64,000 nucleotides of DNA from contig CAMDBI010000009.1 of NCBI GenBank assembly GCA_945889005.1, forward strand, positions 1 through 64,000. The letters are read 5' to 3'. The translations under genes and the position numbers were made by a program. A model generated the notes under the pieces. That model saw nothing but the letters and a program-made list of their open reading frames with translations, was not told the DNA's origin and ran no database searches. Each line of letters begins with the position of its first letter. Within the stretch, counting starts at the first letter, position 1. The stretch comes from Bacteroides fragilis (GTDB lineage Bacteria; Bacteroidota; Bacteroidia; Bacteroidales; DTGW01). Shown in pieces: positions 55,078 to 63,868 of this stretch.

Positions 55078-55668
55078 ATGGAAAAATTTCAAACAATAAC
55101 AAGTACTTGTGTTCCCCTTCAGATCGAAAATGTGGACACTGACCAAATAATACCAGCACGATTCTTGAAAGCAACATCGCGCGAAGGTTTTGGCGATAAT
55201 CTTTTCCGCGACTGGCGATACGAGAACAACATCCAGCCTAAGAAAGATTTTATTTTAAATAATTCGACTTACAAGGGCGAAATATTGGTTGCAGCCAAAA
55301 ACTTTGGTTGCGGATCGAGCCGCGAACACGCTGTTTGGGCAATTTACGATTATGGCTTCCGAATTGTTGTTTCGAGCTTTTTTGCCGATATCTTTAAAAA
55401 CAATTCGCTCAATTGTGGGTTATTACCTGTACAAGTTACCGATGCGTTTTTATCGAAGATTTTTGCGGCTATTGAAAAGAATGCAAATGCCGAATTGAAA
55501 GTCGATTTACAAAATCAAACCATTACCATTGTTGCAAGTGGTGAGTCAGAGAAATTTGACGTAAACACATACAAAAAAGAATGTATGTTAATGGGTTTCG
55601 ACGATGTAGATTACCTTTTAAATCTTAAAGACAAAATTGTAGCATACGAAGAAGCTGAAAATAAATAA
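55078..55668 (+). CDS. leuD: 3-isopropylmalate dehydratase small subunit
   Basis: A 196-residue LeuD: NVDTDQIIPARFLKATSREGFG near 18-39, NFGCGSSREHAVWAIYDYG near 75-93 and the FFADIFKNNSLNCGLLP segment near 101-117. It forms the swivelling domain of the dehydratase with LeuC. It starts 80 bp after leuC and precedes the cimA-like gene by 132 bp, a gap containing an ACTGAGACACAAAGACACAGAG word common in Bacteroidota intergenic DNA. Confidence 0.97.
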   Translation: MEKFQTITSTCVPLQIENVDTDQIIPARFLKATSREGFGDNLFRDWRYENNIQPKKDFILNNSTYKGEILVAAKNFGCGSSREHAVWAIYDYGFRIVVSSFFADIFKNNSLNCGLLPVQVTDAFLSKIFAAIEKNANAELKVDLQNQTITIVASGESEKFDVNTYKKECMLMGFDDVDYLLNLKDKIVAYEEAENK

Positions 55669-55800
55669 GAACACTGAGACACAAAGACACAGAGTTCTAA
55701 ATAATTCAATAGTAACTAAACTTTTTGAGTTTTAATTGTTTATTAAGTAATAGTTTTTAATCCTCTGTGGCTCCGACGCTCAGTGTTAATACAAAAAAAT

Positions 55801-57312
55801 ATGAGAATAGAAATAATGGATACTACCTTACGCGATGGAGAACAAACCAGCGGCGTATCGTATACCGATGGCGAAAAGCTTAGTATTGCAAAGGTATTAT
55901 TAGACGATGTTAAAGTCGATCGTATAGAAGTAGCTTCAGCTCGTATCTCGGAAGGTGAGTACAAAGGTGTTGAAATGATTACTTCTTGGGCTCGAAAAAA
56001 TGGACATATCGATAAAATTGAGGTGCTTGGCTTTGTCGATGGTACTGCTTCATTAGACTGGATTGTTAAAGCCGGAGGGAAGGTTATCAATTTATTGACA
56101 AAAGGTTCTGAAAAGCATTGCATAAAACAATTGCGCAAACAACCAGCCGAACATATTGCAGACATTAAGAATTCTATTGCATACGCTCGAAAAGTAGGTG
56201 TAACTGTCAATGTGTATCTCGAAGATTGGTCAAACGGCATGCGTAACTCTAAAGATTATGTATATTATTTGCTCGACCAGCTTAGAAACGAAGGAATTGT
56301 TCGTTTTCTTTTACCCGATACTTTGGGTGTTTTAAACCCAGACGAATCGTATGAATTTGTTCACGATATCGTAAATCGCTACCCCGAACTTCATTTCGAC
56401 TTTCATGCACACAACGATTACGATTTAGCAGCAGGCAATGTTTATGCAGCAATTAAAGCTGGGGCACATGGAATACACACAACCGTAAATGGACTTGGCG
56501 AAAGAGCTGGTAATGTGCCTTTAGCCAGTGTTGTAGCTATTATGCGCGATCAACTAAAACTTGAAGTAGTTATTAACGAATCGAAACTTACTCAAGTAAG
56601 CCGTTTGGTTGAATCATTCTCTGGAATACGTATACCTGGCAATAAACCAGTAGTAGGGGAGTATGTATTTACTCAAACTGCTGGCATTCATGCCGATGGC
56701 GACGCAAAAAACAACTTGTATTACAACGACTTGCTACCTGAACGATTTGGCAGACAACGTCAGTATGCATTGGGTAAAATGTCGGGAAAAGCTAGTATTC
56801 AGAAAAACCTCGAGGAACTTGGAATAGATCTATCGTCCGACGATATGAAAATTCTTACTGCTCGCATTATTGAACTTGGCGACAAAAAAGAAACCATTAC
56901 CAAAGAAGATCTTCCTTACATTATTGCAGATGTTCTCAGCAGTTCATCTATAGAAAATAAAATTATTATTAAAAATTATTGTCTTTCTGTAGCCGAAGGA
57001 CTAAAATCTTCTGCAACCTTAAAGCTTGATGTCAATGGTACAGAATATCAAGCAACAGCTTCTGGCGATGGTCAATACGATGCTTTTATGAACTCGCTAC
57101 AAAGTATTTATAGCAAACTCGATCGCTCCCTTCCTCAACTTACCGACTATGTTGTAACTATTCCTCCTGGTGGACACACCGATGCTTTGGTAGAGTGTAT
57201 TATAACATGGCGTATAAATGAAAAAGATGTAAAAACACGAGGACTCGATCCCGATCAAAGTATAGCTGCCATAAAAGCAACTGTTAAAATGTTGAATATA
57301 TTAGAAAAATAA
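55801..57312 (+). CDS. Second LeuA-family enzyme, citramalate synthase-like
   Basis: A 503-residue paralogue of Leu[18 protein letters not shown] at 5-21, FHAHNDYDLAAGN near 200-212 (metal His pair; HAHNDYDLA instead of HCHNDLGMA) and a C-terminal LeuA regulatory domain (about 375-503). Bacteroidota leu operons usually carry such a gene, annotated as either citramalate synthase (pyruvate plus acetyl-CoA, giving 2-oxobutyrate for isoleucine) or a second 2-isopropylmalate synthase. The location with leuC, leuD and leuB, which also process citramalate, and an attenuator rich in Ile codons favour the citramalate role. That choice is inference. ATG 55801 is used; the frame is open six codons further. 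Confidence 0.8.
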   Translation: MRIEIMDTTLRDGEQTSGVSYTDGEKLSIAKVLLDDVKVDRIEVASARISEGEYKGVEMITSWARKNGHIDKIEVLGFVDGTASLDWIVKAGGKVINLLTKGSEKHCIKQLRKQPAEHIADIKNSIAYARKVGVTVNVYLEDWSNGMRNSKDYVYYLLDQLRNEGIVRFLLPDTLGVLNPDESYEFVHDIVNRYPELHFDFHAHNDYDLAAGNVYAAIKAGAHGIHTTVNGLGERAGNVPLASVVAIMRDQLKLEVVINESKLTQVSRLVESFSGIRIPGNKPVVGEYVFTQTAGIHADGDAKNNLYYNDLLPERFGRQRQYALGKMSGKASIQKNLEELGIDLSSDDMKILTARIIELGDKKETITKEDLPYIIADVLSSSSIENKIIIKNYCLSVAEGLKSSATLKLDVNGTEYQATASGDGQYDAFMNSLQSIYSKLDRSLPQLTDYVVTIPPGGHTDALVECIITWRINEKDVKTRGLDPDQSIAAIKATVKMLNILEK

Positions 57313-57318
57313 AAAACA

Positions 57319-58377
57319 ATGAGTAGAACATTCAAAATTGCTGTAATGCCCGGCGACGGAATTGGTCCCGAGGTTACAGCGCAGGCCATAAAAGTATTAA
57401 AGGCATTAGAGCCAAAATTTGACGTAACGTTCGATTTTAACGAAGTATTAATTGGAGCTATTGCTATAGACCAAACTGGCAACCCACTACCCGACGAAAC
57501 CATTGCCGCCTGCAAGGCTTCGGACGCTGTATTGTTGGGCGCTGTTGGGCACCCTCGTTTCGACAATGACCCTGGTGCAAAAGTGCGCCCCGAACAAGGA
57601 TTGTTGAAAATACGCAAAGAATTAGGCTTATATGCCAATATTCGCCCTGTTGCTACTTATGCTTTGTTAAACGAAGCATCGCCTATCAAAACTCACCTTC
57701 TAAAAGACGTTGATATGGTAGTATATCGCGAACTTACCGGAGGTATTTATTTTGGCGAAAAAGGTCGTAAAGATGATGGAAAAACAGCATACGACAATTG
57801 CATTTATACCGAAGAAGAAGTTCGTCGTGTGGCGCATTTGGCCTTTAAAATGGCTCGTACACGTCGTAAAAAACTAACCTTGGTCGACAAGGCCAATGTG
57901 CTCGAAACAAGTCGTTTGTGGCGAGAAGTGGTTAAGAAAATGGAGGCCGAATATGCCGATGTAACTGTTGATTATATGTTTGTAGACTCGGCTGCCATGA
58001 AATTAGTTACTTGGCCAGCTTACTTCGACGTTATTTTAACCGAAAATATGTTTGGCGACATACTTACCGACGAAGCTTCGGTAATTACTGGTTCAATAGG
58101 TTTATTGCCTTCGGCATCGGTAGGCGATACATTTGCTCTTTTTGAACCAATTCATGGTTCTTATCCACAGGCAGCAGGTAAAAATATTGCCAATCCTTAT
58201 GGCACAATTTTAAGCGCGGCAATGTTGTGCGATCACATTGGCTTACCCGAAGCTGCTAAAGCAATTCGTAATGCTGTTGACAAAGGTCTTGAAAACGGTA
58301 TTGTTACTGTTGACATTAACGCTAGCAACAACAATTCGACATCGGAAGTTGGCGATTGGATAGCTAAGAACTTATAA
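57319..58377 (+). CDS. leuB: 3-isopropylmalate dehydrogenase
   Basis: A 352-residue LeuB: AVMPGDGIGPEVTAQA at the N-terminus, AVGHPRFDND...RPEQGLLKIRKELGLYANIRP (core LGLYANIRP) near 95-108, ELTGGIYFGEKGR near 138 and VDSAAMKLVTWPAYFDVILTENMFGDILTDEAS (core TENMFGDILTDEA) near 222-255. The NAD-binding EPIHGSYPQAAGKNIANP follows near 275-292. It oxidises and decarboxylates 3-isopropylmalate (or 3-methylmalate) with NAD. It starts 6 bp after the cimA-like gene and is the last operon gene before a very strong terminator. Confidence 0.97.
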   Translation: MSRTFKIAVMPGDGIGPEVTAQAIKVLKALEPKFDVTFDFNEVLIGAIAIDQTGNPLPDETIAACKASDAVLLGAVGHPRFDNDPGAKVRPEQGLLKIRKELGLYANIRPVATYALLNEASPIKTHLLKDVDMVVYRELTGGIYFGEKGRKDDGKTAYDNCIYTEEEVRRVAHLAFKMARTRRKKLTLVDKANVLETSRLWREVVKKMEAEYADVTVDYMFVDSAAMKLVTWPAYFDVILTENMFGDILTDEASVITGSIGLLPSASVGDTFALFEPIHGSYPQAAGKNIANPYGTILSAAMLCDHIGLPEAAKAIRNAVDKGLENGIVTVDINASNNNSTSEVGDWIAKNL

Positions 58378-58386
58378 GTAAATATA

Positions 58387-58444
58387 ATAACCACAGTATT
58401 CAAATTGTAAAAAATTGCAATTTGAATACTGTGGTTATTTTTTA
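58387..58444 (+). terminator. Terminator with a perfect 21-bp stem at the end of the leu operon
   Basis: ATAACCACAGTATTCAAATTG (58387-58407, 21 bp: first ATAACCACAG, last CAAATTG) is perfectly complementary to 58418-58438, loop 10 nt, followed by TTTTTT. The stem is unusually long and could terminate both directions; cheA reads towards it. Confidence 0.9.
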
Positions 58445-58571
58445 TATATCAATTCTCCAAGGCATATAAACAGTTAATGAATAGGCGCTAATAAATCGGC
58501 TACTTACTTATGTGTTTTTTTAAGAAAGTTTCATGTCAATGTGTAAAAATTGCGAATAATGAGTTGAGATC

Positions 58572-60629
58572 TTAAACAATTAATTTACTCTTATTTGAGA
58601 TTCCTTTTCTCATGTTTTGAAATAAAATGTGTGTATTGAGCATATATGCCCATTGTCCGTCGCCATGTTGCGACACATTCATAATTACAGAATCTTTTTC
58701 AAATGCTTGACCCAAAGGTTTTAATACAGCCTGTTGTTCTCCAAATATTTCGTCGCAAAGCAATGCCAAATAATCGTTACCTTCTTTCAAAATCAGGGTT
58801 TTAACTGTATCGGGGTAGCTACCGCCAAGATGGAACATAGCCCTTAGATCGAGAAAAGGTATCATATTGTTGTTGAAATGAATTGTAGAAGTGTTTTGTT
58901 TAAGTATCAGATCCGATTTTAAGATATGCATACACACTTCAATCTCGGTTAAAGGTAAAATAAAAAAGCTCCGTTCGACTCTAAATAACAACGAGTCGAT
59001 GATTGCTATCGATTGTTGAATCTTAAGTGTAAAGGTACTACCTTTGTCTTTTTCGGTATCAATAAATATTTCACCACGGAGTTCCGTAATTTTCTTTTTA
59101 ACTACATCCATACCTACTCCGCGTCCCGAAACATCGGTAACAGCATTGGCTGTCGATAGCCCCGAATGGAAGATCAAATTTATCAACTCTTGCTTGGTCA
59201 ATACATCGGTAACTTTAATTAAACCTTTATTAATGGCTTTTTTTTGTATCTTTTCAAGATCGAGTCCGGCTCCATCGTCTTCTATTTTTATATGTATGAA
59301 GTTGCCAACATGATGAGCACTGAGCTTAATAGTGCCCATTTCTGATTTTCCTTTTAATTTGCGTTCTTCGGGAGTTTCTATACCATGATCGACACAATTG
59401 CGCAAAATATGTATCATCGGGTCTGCTATAAGATCGATGGTATTTTTGTCGAGTTCGGTGTCGGTTCCTACTGTTATGAATTCAATGTTTTTACTTGTTT
59501 TTTTCGACAAATCGCGAACCAAACGTTGGAATTTTATTATAATATCACCCAATGGTACTAATCTTATTTCAAGAGCGTTGTTTCGAAAAAGTTTCGATAA
59601 ATTCTCCAACTTTTCGATTTGAGGCCTTATGTTTTCATAATAATCGTCTTTTGTGGTTTGTAGTAATTGTGTATTGAGTGTAATTAACTCACTTACCAAG
59701 AACATGAGGTAGTCGAGCTTAGACGAATCTACATTGATTCGTTTTATGCTTAGGAAGTTTTGGGCTGTAATATTGTTTGCTACTTTTTTCCTTGCGTCTG
59801 TTTCTATATGATTTACAGCTTCCGTTTTTACAATGGTTTGGTCGAATTCGGTGTTGGTTCGTGCAATGACTTCATCTATAGACAAATTTGTTAAACCAGA
59901 AATTTGATCCGCTGCATTTTCATCTTGTTGCAAGATATCGCCTTCTTTGAGCAATATAAAACTACAGTTGTCTTCTATAAACATGAAAACCTCTTTAATA
60001 TCGTTGATATGGGATTGCGATATCAATACTATGCCCCAAGTTTCTGAGGTTTCATTGCTTAACGATTGAATTCGATGAGTTTTATAAGTACCCAAACTTG
60101 CCAAATCGCTTAGAATATTAACTAAACTTACACCTCTGAAAAATATTTGTTCATCGGCTTTTAATAAAATATACCATGTTCGAACATTTGCTTTATCTAA
60201 TTCTTCGAGCTCTTTAAAAACTTTTAATTCTGTATTAACTTCTGAGGTCGAATAGTTTTGAATATTGGCCATAAGTTCAGCATGTTTATGCTGGTTAACA
60301 GGGTTTGTAAGATTTTCGTCGTTGAGCAATTGCCTAATATGATCGAGCGACGAAAGCGATATTTCTATTATATTACGTTCAAATGGAGTATTTGAATCGC
60401 GTATTTCTTGAAAAATGTTTTCTAAATGGTGCGTATAGTCATTGATATGTTTAAAACCATACATTGAACTGGTACCTTTTATGGTATGCATAGCTCTAAA
60501 AACAGCATCAATCAAGGTTCTATTGTTCGAATCGGTTTCCAATTTCAATATATCTGACTCGAACTGCTCTAAAAGCCCGACAACTTCATCGATAAACTTT
60601 CCTCTAAATTTTTGAAAAAAATCTTCCAT
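58572..60629 (-). CDS. CheA-like histidine kinase
   Basis: A 685-residue chemotaxis-type kinase. The N-terminal Hpt domain has the phospho-accepting His48 in AMHTIKGTSSMYGF. A middle region of unclear fold (about 150-260) follows, then the dimerisation helices, the HATPase (RNCVDHGIETPEER, DDGAGLD, DVSGRGVGMDVVKKKI) and a C-terminal CheW-like domain (about 555-685). The usual P2 response-regulator-binding domain is replaced by this middle region. No cheW, cheB, cheR or receptor gene is present nearby, so it may serve a non-chemotactic pathway, perhaps with the adjacent NarL-type regulator. The gap to that gene is 68 bp. Confidence 0.88.
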   Translation of the reverse strand: MEDFFQKFRGKFIDEVVGLLEQFESDILKLETDSNNRTLIDAVFRAMHTIKGTSSMYGFKHINDYTHHLENIFQEIRDSNTPFERNIIEISLSSLDHIRQLLNDENLTNPVNQHKHAELMANIQNYSTSEVNTELKVFKELEELDKANVRTWYILLKADEQIFFRGVSLVNILSDLASLGTYKTHRIQSLSNETSETWGIVLISQSHINDIKEVFMFIEDNCSFILLKEGDILQQDENAADQISGLTNLSIDEVIARTNTEFDQTIVKTEAVNHIETDARKKVANNITAQNFLSIKRINVDSSKLDYLMFLVSELITLNTQLLQTTKDDYYENIRPQIEKLENLSKLFRNNALEIRLVPLGDIIIKFQRLVRDLSKKTSKNIEFITVGTDTELDKNTIDLIADPMIHILRNCVDHGIETPEERKLKGKSEMGTIKLSAHHVGNFIHIKIEDDGAGLDLEKIQKKAINKGLIKVTDVLTKQELINLIFHSGLSTANAVTDVSGRGVGMDVVKKKITELRGEIFIDTEKDKGSTFTLKIQQSIAIIDSLLFRVERSFFILPLTEIEVCMHILKSDLILKQNTSTIHFNNNMIPFLDLRAMFHLGGSYPDTVKTLILKEGNDYLALLCDEIFGEQQAVLKPLGQAFEKDSVIMNVSQHGDGQWAYMLNTHILFQNMRKGISNKSKLIV

Positions 60630-60697
60630 ACCAATAATGTACTATAGAGACTTAAAAAAATGGATTGTATTAAAATTAATGAAAAAAAACGAAAGGT

Positions 60698-61342
60698 CTA
60701 TATTGAAAACAGTTTATTTTTTATTGCATAAAGAACCAATCCAGAAGAACTTAAGCTGTTTGTTTTAGTATGTAACAAATTTGTAATTGTTTTAACTTCG
60801 TTTATCGATAATTTTGTTAGCATTGCAATATCGTCATTGCTTTGGTTTTTGCAGATACCATTTAAAACCATCAGCTCTTCTTGTGACAATATTGGAATCT
60901 CTTGCGAGGGTTTATTTTCAGAAATATTAACAATTACATGTTGCAACAATTCGGGCGAAAAATAACTCGAATTTTTCGATATTTCTACTATTGCTTTTTC
61001 CAATTCATTAATTCCCGACGATTTAAGAACAAAACCCTTGACACCAGCATTAAGCATTTTGTAATAATATTCTTCATCGCCAAACATAGACAGACATAGA
61101 ATTTTAAGTTCAGGACATTTTGCTAAAGCAAGCTGACTCGCCTCAATTCCATCCATCACGGGCATTCTAATATCCATAAGTACAACATCTGGCATGTTTT
61201 TCTCAAAATTTTCTATAAAAATTCTTCCATTTTCAGCTTCTGCAACTATTTCTATTTTATCGCTTTTGCCAAGCAACACACGCAATCCAGATCGAAACAT
61301 TACGTGATCTTCAACAATGAATACTTTTATTTTTCGTTCCAT
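60698..61342 (-). CDS. NarL/FixJ-like response regulator
   Basis: A 214-residue regulator. The receiver has the acidic pocket E11-D12, the phospho-acceptor D57 (VVLMDIRMPVMDG) and the conserved Lys in FVLKSSG near 105. The C-terminal part (LSQEELMVLNGICKNQSNDDIAMLTKLSINEVKTITNLL, cores SQEELMVLNGICKNQSNDDIA and INEVKTI) is a diverged LuxR-type HTH. It starts 4 bp after the REC-histidine kinase gene (61347-62366), so these are an obvious cognate pair. It probably controls genes elsewhere, as none nearby carries a clear operator. Confidence 0.88.
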   Translation of the reverse strand: MERKIKVFIVEDHVMFRSGLRVLLGKSDKIEIVAEAENGRIFIENFEKNMPDVVLMDIRMPVMDGIEASQLALAKCPELKILCLSMFGDEEYYYKMLNAGVKGFVLKSSGINELEKAIVEISKNSSYFSPELLQHVIVNISENKPSQEIPILSQEELMVLNGICKNQSNDDIAMLTKLSINEVKTITNLLHTKTNSLSSSGLVLYAIKNKLFSI

Positions 61343-61346
61343 TTTT

Positions 61347-62366
61347 TTAAATATTAAATTTCATTTTTACTTGAAAGCCATTATCTGGCGAAGTAAGAAT
61401 TTGAATATCGCCACCAATCGATTTTATTCGATTTTTTATATTTTGTAATCCCATACCAATGCTTTTTTGGTTAATTGTCAGAAAATCAAATCCTTTGCCA
61501 TTGTCGCAATAATTTATTAGAAGTGTTTCATTTATTTTTTCGATATTGATAGATGCTTCGTTTGCTTGAGAATGCTTCTGTGTATTGGTTATACATTCTT
61601 TCAAAACTCTGAATATTGATACTTCCATATTGGAACTTAATCTAAAATTTGTATTGGTGTTGAATGTGAAATGTATGGTCGATACCCTCTTAATATTTTC
61701 GATATACGATTGCAGGGTGGTAATAAAACCAAATTTTTCTAAAATATGAGGACTAATATTGTAAGCAATTGCTCTTACTTGTGCTATCGATTCGTTGACA
61801 AGTTGCAAAGAGTTACAAAGAATATCGTCGATTTCTTGAGTTTTATGATTTTTTACCATCCACTCAATATACATTTTGAGGCTCGAAAGCATAGGCCCAA
61901 TACCATCGTGTAGGTCTACAGCAAAGCGCGAGCGCTCATCTTCTTCAATTCTTACAAGTGTATTTACCAATTGTTTGTTTTCGAGTCGCAGATCGTATGC
62001 CATTAGTGCATTGTCGATGGTTATTAAAATATCGTCTTTGTTATATGGCTTGAGTAAATATTGAAATACACTTCCCGAATTAATTGCATCCAATACATTA
62101 CGAACGTCCATTAAAGCTGTAAGGATTATATATATTATATCGGGATATTGTTGGCGAATGCGCAAAATAAAATCTAACCCATTTTCGTGAGGCATAACAA
62201 AATCAGAAACAACAACCTTTATATTGTTTTGTGCAATTATTTGACTGCCAATTTCAGTATTCTCTGCTGTTAGTATATGGTAATAAGTCGAGAACATTTC
62301 CTCAAATAAAAGCAGATTGATGCTTTCATCATCGACATACAATATTGTCGGCTTATTGTTTTCCAT
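61347..62366 (-). CDS. Response-regulator-histidine kinase hybrid (REC-HisKA_3)
   Basis: A 339-residue cytoplasmic protein. The N-terminal REC domain has D55 (VVSDFVMPHENG) and Lys in LLKPYNK near 105. The C-terminal kinase is of the NarX/DesK type: HisKA_3 with DLHDGIGPMLSSL (His153) and HATPase with TQKHSQANEASI, DNGKGFDF and GMGLQNIKNRIKSIGG. It has no sensory membrane domain, so its input is probably phosphorylation of its own REC by another kinase, such as the one at 62792-63868 or CheA. It is co-transcribed with the NarL-type regulator downstream (4-bp gap). Confidence 0.9.
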   Translation of the reverse strand: MENNKPTILYVDDESINLLLFEEMFSTYYHILTAENTEIGSQIIAQNNIKVVVSDFVMPHENGLDFILRIRQQYPDIIYIILTALMDVRNVLDAINSGSVFQYLLKPYNKDDILITIDNALMAYDLRLENKQLVNTLVRIEEDERSRFAVDLHDGIGPMLSSLKMYIEWMVKNHKTQEIDDILCNSLQLVNESIAQVRAIAYNISPHILEKFGFITTLQSYIENIKRVSTIHFTFNTNTNFRLSSNMEVSIFRVLKECITNTQKHSQANEASINIEKINETLLINYCDNGKGFDFLTINQKSIGMGLQNIKNRIKSIGGDIQILTSPDNGFQVKMKFNI

Positions 62367-62477
62367 AAATAAAACGATTTCTGATACTCCACATGAAATT
62401 ACAAAAAAAAGAATCGATTATTTAGATTATGTAAAAAGATTATTTACTAAAAATATTTTCATGTGTATCCAAAAAAC

Positions 62478-62510
62478 AAACCCCTGCAAGTATTTAACAA
62501 ACAGGGGTTT
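62478..62510 (-). terminator. Terminator after tRNA-Arg
   Basis: AAACCCCTG and CAGGGGTTT form a 9-bp perfect stem with a 15-nt loop, followed on the minus strand by GTTTTTTGG. It lies 12 bp beyond the tRNA 3' end. Confidence 0.8.
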
Positions 62511-62522
62511 TATTATTTAAGA

Positions 62523-62599
62523 TGGTGACCGCGGAGGGATTCAAACCCCCAACCTTCTGATCCGTAGTCAGATGCTCTATTCAGTTAAGCTACGCAGCC
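62523..62599 (-). tRNA. tRNA-Arg (anticodon ACG), CCA encoded
   Basis: On the minus strand the 77-nt gene begins GGCTGCG and ends CGCGGTC-A-CCA, so the acceptor stem pairs fully (two G-U pairs). The D arm, the anticodon arm TCTGA/TCAGA with loop CTACGGA (anticodon ACG, read ICG for CGU/CGC/CGA), and the T arm GGGGGTTTGAATCCCTC are all present. The CCA end is encoded. The 190 bp upstream (62600-62791) hold no gene. Confidence 0.95.
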
Positions 62600-62791
62600 A
62601 ATAATTTCGATTTTTATGTCGCCCATTAAAATCGGGTGCAAAAATAAACATTTTATGAAATATAAAAAACAAAAAATGAATTTTATATATATTAAACAGT
62701 CTTTCATTTTTATGATTGTGACAAATAGTTGAATACCAAACATGCTTAGAATTTATTTTTATAAACACTTCGGGGCTTATGAAAAAGTTTA

Positions 62792-63868
62792 CTAAGGTAG
62801 TGTAAACCAAAAACTGCTACCTTCGTTTTCTTTACTTTCGACACCAATTGCTCCATTATGCTTTTCGACAAATTCTTTACAAAGCATAAGCCCCAAACCT
62901 GTTCCTTGCTCGTTGTTTGTTCCTAAAGTCGAAACCTTTTTGTCGATATTAAATATGGATGATAGTCTGTTTTTTGGTATGCCAACTCCCGAATCGCTAA
63001 CAACAAACATAATATTAGAATTTTCTTTTTTGATGGTTAATGATATATGTCCATTTTCTGGAGTAAATTTAACTGCATTGTTTAATATGTTGCGCAAAAT
63101 GGTAGAAAGCATATTCTCGTCGACAACAACATTCAGATCAGGTTCAATAGCCGTTTCTAATTTTATTTTCTTTTGATCTGAATTGATTTTAATTATTGAA
63201 ACAATGTTTCGTGCAATTTCATTAATATTAACCAATTCGGGATAAAACTCAATTTTGCCGGTTTGTGAACGTGCCCACAACAATAAATTTTCGAGCAAAC
63301 TATAATTGAGTTGCAAGGTTTCATTCATTGTTTTTGCAATTTTATAGGCATCGTCATGATGCTTGTTTTCAATGTATTCAATTAGGTATTCACTAAGTCC
63401 CAATAAACCAGAAAATGGACTTTTAAGATCATGTGCAATTATTGAAAAAAATTTATCTTTTGTAGCATTGAGTTCGGCAAGTTTTTGACGTTGAAGGTTT
63501 ATATCTATATGTGTTTTGATACGCGAAAGCAGTTCGTGTGTATTAAATGGCTTTGAGACATAGTCGACTCCTCCAGTTTCAAAGGCTTTAGTTATACTTT
63601 CGGAACTATCGAGTGCTGTCAAAAATATAACTGGAATTTCTTTTGTTCCCGGAATTTCTTTCATTTTCTGACAAACTTCATATCCATTCATTTCGGGCAT
63701 CATTATGTCGAGCAACACAAGATTGAAGGTTTTATTTTTGATCCACTCTAAAGCTTCATAGCCATTAAGAGCAAATTCAATCTTATAATCTGCTTCGGTC
63801 AAAACCTTTGCCAATAACTGAATATTGCGTGGGTTGTCGTCGACAATGAGTATATAATTATTTGTCAT
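62792..63868 (-). CDS. REC-HisKA-HATPase hybrid histidine kinase
   Basis: A 358-residue soluble protein. The REC domain has acidic pocket D10-D11, phospho-acceptor D54 (LVLLDIMMPEMNG) and FVSKPF-type Lys (YVSKPFNT near 104-110). It is followed by HisKA (FSIIAHDLKSPFSGLLG, His146) and HATPase with N box (ILRNILNNAVKFTP), G1 (VSDSGVGIP) and G2 (GTGLGLMLCKEF). It lacks membrane segments and its input must come from a partner. Its start overlaps the 3' end of the truncated upstream frame by 11 bp, so the two genes are likely one operon. Confidence 0.92.
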   Translation of the reverse strand: MTNNYILIVDDNPRNIQLLAKVLTEADYKIEFALNGYEALEWIKNKTFNLVLLDIMMPEMNGYEVCQKMKEIPGTKEIPVIFLTALDSSESITKAFETGGVDYVSKPFNTHELLSRIKTHIDINLQRQKLAELNATKDKFFSIIAHDLKSPFSGLLGLSEYLIEYIENKHHDDAYKIAKTMNETLQLNYSLLENLLLWARSQTGKIEFYPELVNINEIARNIVSIIKINSDQKKIKLETAIEPDLNVVVDENMLSTILRNILNNAVKFTPENGHISLTIKKENSNIMFVVSDSGVGIPKNRLSSIFNIDKKVSTLGTNNEQGTGLGLMLCKEFVEKHNGAIGVESKENEGSSFWFTLP

